Assembly: GCA_003542385.1 (NCBI GenBank) | Contig: DPKT01000332.1 | Span: 1 to 5,292, forward strand | Origin: Desulfomicrobium sp. | GTDB taxonomy: Bacteria; Desulfobacterota; Desulfovibrionia; Desulfovibrionales; Desulfomicrobiaceae | Length of the DNA stretch: 5,292 bases | Direction: 5' to 3' | In this document: positions 1-3,820 of the stretch, in pieces | How the letters are laid out: each line of letters starts with the position of its first letter | Position numbering within the stretch: the stretch's first letter is position 1 | Program-made: the position numbers and the translations under genes | The notes under the pieces: model-generated | Told to the model about the DNA's origin: nothing | Databases searched by the model: none | The model's input: the letters and a program-made list of their open reading frames with translations, nothing else

Positions 1-2
1 AA

Positions 3-188
3 GGGGCCGGCGTGCAGTTCGGGCCGGAACTCCCGACCTTGAAGCGCGTCTGCGCGGAGCTGGTCATGGAGGCCATGCGCCGCACGGGCGGCAACCAGGC
101 CATGGCCGCCGGGATGCTGGGCGTGTCCCGCCAGGCCCTGAACAAGCGCCTGAACAAGCTGCTCATGGCCAGCGAGGACGACGAGTGA
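3..188 (+). CDS. C-terminal end of a Fis-type (NtrC-class) transcriptional regulator, partial
   Basis: The reading frame is open from the left edge and stops at TGA 186-188, giving 61 residues of a protein that begins outside the window. The sequence contains RRTGGNQAMAAGMLGVSRQALNKRLNKLL, split here as a first helix around GGNQAMAAGMLG and a recognition helix around SRQALNKRLNKLL. This is the classic Fis/HTH_8 layout found at the C-terminus of sigma-54-dependent activators of the NtrC family. Those proteins bind upstream enhancer sites and drive RNA polymerase-sigma54 by ATP hydrolysis, but the AAA+ and any receiver domain would lie upstream and cannot be seen. The gene overlaps the following histidine kinase by 4 bp, so it is very likely its partner response regulator. 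The Fis domain is clear; the sigma-54 activator identity is inference, since a few other regulators also end in this domain. Confidence 0.85.
   Translation, partial: GAGVQFGPELPTLKRVCAELVMEAMRRTGGNQAMAAGMLGVSRQALNKRLNKLLMASEDDE
174..188 (+). promoter_or_regulatory. Shine-Dalgarno and GTGA stop/start overlap of the regulator-kinase pair
   Basis: GAGGA at 174-178 lies inside the last codons of the upstream regulator, 6 nt before the GTG start at 185. The regulator's TGA (186-188) shares bases with this start. This arrangement normally means translational coupling, so kinase and regulator would be made in a fixed ratio from one transcript. Confidence 0.75.
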
Positions 189-1789
189 ACGGACGCGAGG
201 ACCTCCTGGCCAGGCTGCGCGAACTGGAACGCGCCAACAGGGCCCTGACCCGGGAGCTTCACGACCTGCGCGCCCTCATGGACACGCCCCTCAACGTCAT
301 GCTCTTTTCCCTGGACCTGAACTACAACTACATCGCCTTCAACCAGGCCCACCGCGAATTCGTCAAACACAACTGGAACCTGGACATCCACCCGGGCATG
401 CACGTCTTCGACATCCTCGACCCCGAGGAGCGCGCCGCGTCGCGGCGCAACTTCGACCGCGTGCTGAAGGGCGAGTCCTACATCCTGCGCCGCAGGTACC
501 GCCGGCCCAAGGGCGAGATCGGCTTCTACCAGAACACCTACGTGCCCCTGGTGCGCGGCGGGGAGATCCTGGGGGCCGTGGTCTTCGCGCACGACATCAC
601 GGAATGGAGCGAACGGGAGGAGGAGGGCAGGAAATACCGGGCCATCTTCGAGAAGGCCCTGGAGGGCATCTACCGCTCCACGGCCCAGGGCCGCTTCCTG
701 GAGGCTAACCGCGAGATGGCGCGCATCCTTGGCTACGACTCGCCCGAAGACCTCATGGCCTCGGTCACCAACATCGGACGCCAGCTCTACTGCGACCCCG
801 ACGACCGGGAGCGGGTCTTCTCCGTCATCCGCAGCGACGGTGTCATCAAGGATTTCGAGACGCGCATGCGCCGCAAGGACGGCAGCGAGATCTGGGTGGA
901 GTTCAACGCCAGAAGCGAAAAGGACGATCAGGGCCGCACGGCCTTCATCGAGGGCAAGCTCACGGACATCACGGCCCGCAAGGACGCCGAGCGCAAGGCG
1001 GAACTGCGGAGCCAGAAGATGATCCAGGCCGACAAGATGGCGTCGCTGGGCGTGCTGGTGGCGGGCGTGGCCCACGAGATCAACAACCCCAACAGCTTCC
1101 TGACCCTCAACCTGCCGCTGCTGCGCGACGTGTGGGCCGACGCCCTGCACGTCCTGGACGAATACCAGGAGGAGCACGGGGACTTCGTGCTCGGCGGGCT
1201 CGAATATTCGGAACTCAGGCAGCAGATGCCGCTGCTGCTGCAGGGCATGGTCGACGGTTCCGGGCGCATCAAGGACATCGTCTCGCGCCTGAAGGACTAC
1301 TCGCGCCAGCGTCCCGAGGGCGAGCGGGAATCCACGGACCTCAACAACGTGGTGGCCGGGGCCCTGGCCTTCGTGCGCCACAAGCTCAAGAGCGCGGCCC
1401 CCGGCTACCTGGTGCGGCTGGCCCCGGAACCGGCCCTGGTGGAGGCCGACCCCCAGCGCCTGATCCAGGTCCTCATCAACCTCCTGGTCAACGCCTGCGA
1501 GGCCGTGCCCGCCGCGGGCGGCGAGATCACGGTGCAGGTCCTGTCGAATGTCGGCGAGAACCGGGCCTGGGCCGGGGTGGAGGTGCGCGACAACGGCTGC
1601 GGCATCGCCCCCCTGGACCTCAAGTACATCCAGGACCCCTTCTTCACCACCAAACGCGAACAGGGCGGCACGGGCCTGGGCCTGTCCATCTCCTCGGCCA
1701 TCATGCACGAGCACGGCGGACGGCTGGAGTTCTCGTCGGAGCCCGGCTCAGGCACGGCCGTGCGCATGCTCCTGCCCATGACGCGGTAG
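185..1789 (+). CDS. Cytoplasmic PAS-PAS sensor histidine kinase
   Basis: This 534-residue protein is a two-component sensor kinase that should autophosphorylate on histidine and pass the phosphate to a response regulator. Residues 1-30 form a charged, leucine-rich probable coiled coil. A first PAS domain spans about 30-141, ending in the typical DITEW. A second spans about 150-264, ending in DITARK. The dimerisation/phosphoacceptor domain has H297 in GVAHEINNP. The ATPase domain carries an N box with N436 (INLLVNACEAV), a G1 box at 469-476 (DNGCGIAP), an F box at 484-490 (DPFFTTK) and a G2 box at 495-500 (GTGLGL). All catalytic motifs look intact. No membrane segment or signal peptide is visible, so it probably senses a cytoplasmic signal; the PAS ligand cannot be told. 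The start is GTG 185, chosen because GAGGA lies 6 nt upstream and the start overlaps the previous stop as GTGA. The sequence resembles NtrB/DctB-type kinases, which fits an NtrC-class partner. Confidence 0.95.
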   Translation: MNGREDLLARLRELERANRALTRELHDLRALMDTPLNVMLFSLDLNYNYIAFNQAHREFVKHNWNLDIHPGMHVFDILDPEERAASRRNFDRVLKGESYILRRRYRRPKGEIGFYQNTYVPLVRGGEILGAVVFAHDITEWSEREEEGRKYRAIFEKALEGIYRSTAQGRFLEANREMARILGYDSPEDLMASVTNIGRQLYCDPDDRERVFSVIRSDGVIKDFETRMRRKDGSEIWVEFNARSEKDDQGRTAFIEGKLTDITARKDAERKAELRSQKMIQADKMASLGVLVAGVAHEINNPNSFLTLNLPLLRDVWADALHVLDEYQEEHGDFVLGGLEYSELRQQMPLLLQGMVDGSGRIKDIVSRLKDYSRQRPEGERESTDLNNVVAGALAFVRHKLKSAAPGYLVRLAPEPALVEADPQRLIQVLINLLVNACEAVPAAGGEITVQVLSNVGENRAWAGVEVRDNGCGIAPLDLKYIQDPFFTTKREQGGTGLGLSISSAIMHEHGGRLEFSSEPGSGTAVRMLLPMTR

Positions 1790-1796
1790 GGCTTGA

Positions 1797-1816
1797 GGAG
1801 TCACCGCCGCTACTCC
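1797..1816 (+). other. Weak inverted repeat after the kinase gene
   Basis: GGAGT at 1797-1801 is complementary to ACTCC at 1812-1816 with a 10-nt loop, just 8 bp after the kinase stop. There is no T-run after it, so it is a poor intrinsic terminator. It could still protect the mRNA 3' end or be chance. The rest of 1790-1961, apart from the palindrome at 1854-1873, shows no gene. Confidence 0.25.
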
Positions 1817-1842
1817 CCGGAATCAAATCAGGACGGAAAGAC

Positions 1843-1873
1843 AAAAAACCAGGATTCCCGCCTGCGCGGGAAT
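1843..1873 (-). terminator. Probable terminator of the yajQ operon, formed by the palindrome plus T6
   Basis: Read on the minus strand, the 8-bp GC-rich hairpin (1873-1854) is followed by CCTGG and then six T residues (complement of 1848-1843). It lies about 90 bp beyond the stop of the small membrane gene, where a terminator for the minus-strand pair is expected. The 5-nt gap between stem and T-run is longer than ideal, so strength is uncertain. On the plus strand no T-run follows, so it should serve the kinase transcript less well. Confidence 0.55.
1854..1873. repeat. dRS3-like dispersed palindrome (ATTCCC-N8-GGGAAT)
   Basis: A perfect inverted repeat has 8-bp arms, ATTCCCGC and GCGGGAAT, around a CTGC loop. 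It exactly fits the ATTCCC-N8-GGGAAT pattern of the Neisseria dRS3 repeat. Related palindromes with the context GGATTCCCGC...GCGGGAATGACA are scattered between genes in many proteobacteria, where their translations give the spurious peptides RLRGND and FPRRRES. Both peptides occur here in non-coding frames. Only one copy is present in the window, so membership of a dispersed family is inferred from pattern and not shown by a second local copy. Confidence 0.7.
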
Positions 1874-1961
1874 GACATCGAGGCTACGTCAAGGCCTCCG
1901 CTTCGGCCCCTCGCAGGAGGGAATCCCGGGCGAGAGCCGGCAGAAAGCCCAAACCGAAATC

Positions 1962-2192
1962 CTACTGGCTCTTCTGGATCCCGCTCTCCTTCACCGCGGC
2001 ACTGCCCATGGTGAAGTCGATAATGCCCGAAACGAGATAGCCCAGGGCCACGAGGACCAGCAGGGCCAGGGCGAGCTTCATGGTCTGCTTCGGCTGCTTC
2101 CAGAGCATGAGCGCGACCACGGCGGCGACGCCGAGCCCCGCGAGCGGGTTGGCCGTGAGCCATCCCCAGATGCCCATCAGAAAATCGTGCAT
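1962..2192 (-). CDS. Small two-helix membrane protein of unknown function
   Basis: This 76-residue protein is not recognised. It has two hydrophobic stretches: about residues 14-31 (around PLAGLGVAAVVALMLW) and about 39-60 (around LALALLVLVALGYLVSGIIDF). A short basic link, KQPKQ, joins them, and the C-terminal tail is polar. A helical hairpin in the inner membrane is likely, with the basic loop probably on the cytoplasmic side, which would place both ends in the periplasm. There is no clear signal peptide, cysteine motif or catalytic motif. ATG at 2192-2190 is preceded by GGAG (2201-2198 on the minus strand) with a 5-nt spacer, which supports real translation. It starts only 10 bp after the yajQ stop and has no promoter of its own that I can see, so it is probably co-transcribed with yajQ. 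A holin or small accessory subunit is imaginable, but nothing specific supports either. Confidence 0.75.
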   Translation of the reverse strand: MHDFLMGIWGWLTANPLAGLGVAAVVALMLWKQPKQTMKLALALLVLVALGYLVSGIIDFTMGSAAVKESGIQKSQ

Positions 2193-2202
2193 ACTGACTC
2201 CG

Positions 2203-2694
2203 CTACTTCTTCATGTTCACGTACTGCAGGGGCAGTTCGAATTTCGCGTCCCTGAGCAGGGCGATGACGGCCTGCAGGTCGTCGATCTGCTTGCCCGTGA
2301 TCCGCACCTGCTCGTCCTGGATGGCGGCCTGGACTTTGAGCTTGCTGTCCTTGATGAGCTTCACGAGCTTGCGCGCGTTGTCCTTGTCGATGCCGTCGTG
2401 CAGCTTGATCTCCTGCTTGAGCTGGCCACGCGAGGTCTTCTCGGGCTCGCCGAACTCCATGGACTTGGGGTCCACCTTGCGCCGCACGAAATGGGAGATG
2501 AGCATGTCCCGGATGGCCCGGATCTTCATGTCGTCGCCAGTGACCAGGGAGATGACCTTGGTCTTCCGGTTGAACTCCATTTCCGTGATCACGCCGCGGA
2601 AGTCGTACCGGGTTTCCACCTCCTTGCGCACGTTGTTCACCGCATTGTCCACTTCCTGCAGATCGAGTTCGCTCACAATATCAAACGACGGCAT
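2203..2694 (-). CDS. yajQ: YajQ family nucleotide-binding protein
   Basis: This 163-residue protein has the normal YajQ length. Its hallmark segments are SFDIVSELDLQEVDNAVNN at the N-terminus, RYDFRG at residues 29-34, VRITGK at 130-135 followed by DDLQAVIALLR, and PLQYVN at 155-160. YajQ proteins fold as two ferredoxin-like domains. They have been reported to bind nucleotides, including cyclic di-GMP in Xanthomonas, where a homologue acts with a transcription regulator in virulence; E. coli YajQ has been linked to phage phi6 RNA transcription. The exact role in this organism cannot be read from sequence. ATG at 2694-2692 is preceded by the strong ribosome site AGGGAGG (2706-2700, minus strand) with a 5-nt spacer. 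The gene is followed by the small membrane protein and is divergent from the mucR-like gene. Confidence 0.95.
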   Translation of the reverse strand: MPSFDIVSELDLQEVDNAVNNVRKEVETRYDFRGVITEMEFNRKTKVISLVTGDDMKIRAIRDMLISHFVRRKVDPKSMEFGEPEKTSRGQLKQEIKLHDGIDKDNARKLVKLIKDSKLKVQAAIQDEQVRITGKQIDDLQAVIALLRDAKFELPLQYVNMKK

Positions 2695-2699
2695 TACAC

Positions 2700-2706
2700 C
2701 CTCCCT
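2700..2706 (-). promoter_or_regulatory. Ribosome binding site of yajQ
   Basis: On the minus strand AGGGAGG lies 5 nt before the ATG at 2694-2692. It fixes the start of yajQ. Further upstream I find no convincing sigma-70 or sigma-54 promoter pair for this gene: a TTGACG at 2764-2759 (minus strand) has no good -10 box at a suitable distance. Confidence 0.7.
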
Positions 2707-2732
2707 TCGTCAAGATGTTCATTTTTCCTACC

Positions 2733-2742
2733 TTCAGCTGAA
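2733..2742. other. 10-bp palindrome upstream of yajQ
   Basis: TTCAGCTGAA is a perfect palindrome in the yajQ 5' region, followed on the plus strand by a run of eight A residues (2745-2752). It could be an operator site or chance. No matching second copy was found in the window. Confidence 0.3.
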
Positions 2743-2835
2743 CCAAAAAAAACAGATCCGTCAAGTTCTCCCCGCGTCTGTATTCACCGGAATGCACTTG
2801 CAATTTCAGAAAAACACCTGCCCAGATCCCGCGCA

Positions 2836-2854
2836 TCCCGGGGCGTCCCGGGGC
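2836..2854. repeat. Tandem TCCCGGGGC direct repeat in the yajQ-mucR divergent region
   Basis: TCCCGGGGC occurs at 2836-2844 and 2846-2854, a period of 10 bp, which is close to one helical turn. The second copy also begins an inverted repeat, TCCCGG-N5-CCGGGA (2846-2862). This GC-rich block sits between AT-richer stretches on both sides. It may be a protein-binding site shared by the two divergent genes, but no known factor is assigned. Confidence 0.45.
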
Positions 2855-2902
2855 CGCCGGGAAGACCGCAAAAAGAGACTCAATAGATTACAAAGAAAGC
2901 AT

Positions 2903-2931
2903 TTGACTTTCGCAGAATCCCTACTATGTAT
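2903..2931 (+). promoter_or_regulatory. Candidate promoter of the mucR-like gene
   Basis: TTGACT at 2903-2908 is a 5/6 match to the -35 consensus. The -10 box is poor: TATGTA (2925-2930, 16-bp spacer) or ATGTAT (2926-2931, 17-bp spacer). A second weak pair downstream is TTGATC (2941-2946) with GATAAC (2963-2968), 16 bp apart. The AT-rich stretch around them also holds two ATCGAT motifs (2944-2949 and 2960-2965). Ros/MucR proteins commonly repress their own AT-rich promoters, so autoregulation here is plausible but inferred. Confidence 0.35.
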
Positions 2932-2993
2932 GAAGGTACTTTGATCGATTGGCTACATCATCGATAACGACCCTATATACGTATGGAGTAAAA

Positions 2994-3398
2994 ATGGAAG
3001 ACTATCTCAAGCAGGCAATAGAAATCGTAAAGGCCCAGGCTTCCGTCCGCAACATGAACGAGGACGAAATCACCTCCATGATCCGCTCGCTGGCGCAGAA
3101 CATCCGAGGCGTGGCCGAAGGCGTTGCTCCCGTGGTTGAAGGCGAACCCGCCGTCGACCCCAAGAACGCCATCCGCGAAAAGAGCGTCATCTGCTGCGAG
3201 TGCGGCAAGTCCTTCAAGGTCCTGACCAAGCGCCACCTGGCGACCCACGGCCTGACCCCGGAAGAGTACAGGGAAAAGTACGGCTACAAGAAGGGCACCT
3301 CCCTGGTCGCCAAGTCCCTGGCCCGCGACCGCCGCAAGACCATGCAGGGCATGAAGCTCTGGGAAAAGCGCAAGAAGGCGCCCAAGAACCAGGAATAG
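2994..3398 (+). CDS. MucR/Ros-family zinc-finger transcriptional regulator
   Basis: The 134-residue protein has an N-terminal helical region (about 1-60, including MEDYLKQAIEIVKAQ) and a C-terminal Ros/MucR zinc-finger domain. That domain runs from VICCECGKSFKVLTKRHLATHGLTPEEYREKYG into a basic tail. Probable zinc ligands are C67, C70, H81 and H85; an extra cysteine, C68, lies between the first two. The spacing C-x2-C-x10-H-x3-H has one residue more before the first histidine than the C-x2-C-x9-H-x3-H of Agrobacterium Ros. MucR proteins bind AT-rich DNA and act as broad, often xenogeneic-silencing or surface-polysaccharide regulators in alphaproteobacteria; several paralogues are common in sulfate reducers. 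ATG 2994 is chosen because GGAG (2985-2988) lies 5 nt upstream and the protein then begins with the family-like MEDYLKQ. An in-frame TTG at 2949 would add 15 unlikely residues. The gene stands alone, followed by its own terminator. Confidence 0.9.
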   Translation: MEDYLKQAIEIVKAQASVRNMNEDEITSMIRSLAQNIRGVAEGVAPVVEGEPAVDPKNAIREKSVICCECGKSFKVLTKRHLATHGLTPEEYREKYGYKKGTSLVAKSLARDRRKTMQGMKLWEKRKKAPKNQE

Positions 3399-3407
3399 TT
3401 CCACCCG

Positions 3408-3434
3408 AAAACCCTCTCCCCAGAGGGTTTTTTT
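3408..3434 (+). terminator. Strong intrinsic terminator after the mucR-like gene
   Basis: ACCCTCT (3411-3417) pairs perfectly with AGAGGGT (3422-3428) around a CCCC loop. The preceding A-tract can extend the stem by pairing with the T-run, and seven T residues follow at 3428-3434. It begins 10 bp after the stop codon and should separate the mucR-like transcript from the next gene. Confidence 0.92.
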
Positions 3435-3551
3435 CTGCCCGGTGAAAGCCGGCCCGTCCTTCCCAGCCTCCCTCCCGCCAATCCGACACAACATGCTCTC
3501 GGACACGCCTCGGCAGATGCGTCAGACGTCAAATCGCCGCTTCAAACCCGT

Positions 3552-3593
3552 AAATTTGGGAAAAATTCCCAAATTTTGGGTAAAGCTCCCAGT
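3552..3593. promoter_or_regulatory. Two tandem GGG-N7-CCC dyads, candidate operator
   Basis: The first site is a perfect 11-bp inverted repeat, AAATTTGGGAA and TTCCCAAATTT, around AAA (3552-3576). Its core TTTGGGAAAAATTCCCAAA (3555-3573) is followed exactly 20 bp later by TTTGGGTAAAGCTCCCAGT (3575-3593), which keeps the GGG-N7-CCC spacing and most flanking bases. Two similar dyads about two helical turns apart suggest cooperative binding of a dimeric regulator on one DNA face. The regulator is unknown. There is no T-run after either dyad, so a terminator is unlikely. Confidence 0.55.
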
Positions 3594-3621
3594 GTAAAAC
3601 GTCAAACAACCCAAAGAAAAA

Positions 3622-3652
3622 GGAGCTGTTCCTATCGACACAAACCAGCTCC
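3622..3652. other. Spaced inverted repeat GGAGCTG-N17-CAGCTCC
   Basis: GGAGCTG (3622-3628) and CAGCTCC (3646-3652) are perfect 7-bp complements 17 nt apart. The candidate -35 box at 3635-3640 lies between them. It could be a second operator for a dimer binding separated half-sites, or a stem if transcribed from further upstream. Confidence 0.35.
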
Positions 3653-3665
3653 AACCATAGATAAT
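3635..3665 (+). promoter_or_regulatory. Candidate sigma-70 promoter of the glutamate-synthase-like gene
   Basis: TCGACA (3635-3640, 5/6 to TTGACA) and GATAAT (3660-3665, 5/6 to TATAAT) are 19 bp apart, which is longer than the ideal 17. The -10 lies within a 13-bp palindrome, ATAGAT-A-ATCTAT (3657-3669), that could be an operator overlapping the promoter. A start near 3672 would give a leader of about 145 nt. No sigma-54 -24/-12 pair was found. Confidence 0.35.
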
Positions 3666-3693
3666 CTATTGAATTTCTCCTGACCCTACCGCC

Positions 3694-3725
3694 GCGCGTC
3701 CTGCCGGACGCGCCGCTGCGCAGCG
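3694..3725 (+). other. Adjacent GC-rich hairpin and 12-bp palindrome in the putative leader
   Basis: GCGCGTCC (3694-3701) pairs perfectly with GGACGCGC (3706-3713) around TGCC. It is followed directly by the palindrome CGCTGCGCAGCG (3714-3725). If transcribed, the first would form a very stable stem about 100 nt before the start codon. No T-run follows, so it is not an intrinsic terminator. It matches no riboswitch that I recognise. Confidence 0.5.
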
Positions 3726-3804
3726 TCACTATGCAGGACCGGACGGTCTTCGTGGTGACGTCCATATTTTTGGGTCGAAGAAACATTATCCACATCTGCA
3801 CACG

Positions 3805-3820
3805 GGAGACGAAAAAAATG
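3805..3820 (+). promoter_or_regulatory. Ribosome binding site and ATG of the glutamate-synthase-like gene
   Basis: GGAG (3805-3808) is followed by a 9-nt, mostly A spacer and ATG at 3818-3820. This decides the start, since no other in-frame ATG with a ribosome site lies just upstream. Confidence 0.7.

Larger units (their letters stand above)
3435..3817 (+). other. 383-bp non-coding region upstream of the glutamate-synthase-like gene
   Basis: No credible gene was seen on either strand; the minus-strand open frames that cross it are continuations of shadows from the gene to the right. The first 100 bp shows nothing clear. From 3547 on it is unusually rich in symmetry: tandem dyads at 3552-3593, a spaced inverted repeat at 3622-3652, a palindrome at 3657-3669 and hairpin sequences at 3694-3725. 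A shorter dyad, GACCG-GA-CGGTC, lies at 3737-3748, and TCTTCG (3747-3752) can pair with CGAAGA (3776-3781). The AT-rich first half fits a promoter/operator region and the GC-rich second half fits a structured leader. Confidence 0.7.

Noticed and set aside
1132..1875. Plus-strand frame of 247 codons overlapping the kinase
   Set aside because: It is rich in G, R, P and A with no motif, inside a kinase gene whose own frame holds all the catalytic boxes.
1895..1920. CCTCC...GGAGG inverted repeat between the convergent genes
   Set aside because: Only 5-bp arms with a 16-nt loop and no T-run; expected by chance in DNA this rich in G and C.
1793..2014. Small plus-strand open frame after the kinase
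   Set aside because: It translates the dispersed palindrome (giving the typical RLRGND spurious peptide) and then the antisense of the small membrane gene; it has no ribosome site.
2745..2764. Sigma-70 promoter for yajQ using TTGACG on the minus strand
   Set aside because: No acceptable -10 hexamer lies 16-19 bp downstream of it; the positions hold a T-run and TTCAGCTGAA.
2080..2944. Plus-strand open frames of 243-268 codons across yajQ
   Set aside because: They lie opposite the clear YajQ sequence and give no recognisable domain; their ends run into the non-coding divergent region.
2949..2993. TTG 2949 as the start of the mucR-like gene
   Set aside because: The extra 15 residues do not resemble the family, there is no good ribosome site before the TTG, and ATG 2994 has GGAG at a normal distance.
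3694..3725. Intrinsic terminator or attenuator in the leader
   Set aside because: The stem is strong but no T-run follows it on either strand, so it was kept only as a hairpin of unknown role.
3435..3817. CRISPR array or small RNA gene
   Set aside because: There are only two imperfect 19-bp dyads with a 20-bp period, no repeat-spacer structure, and no own promoter-terminator unit on either strand.
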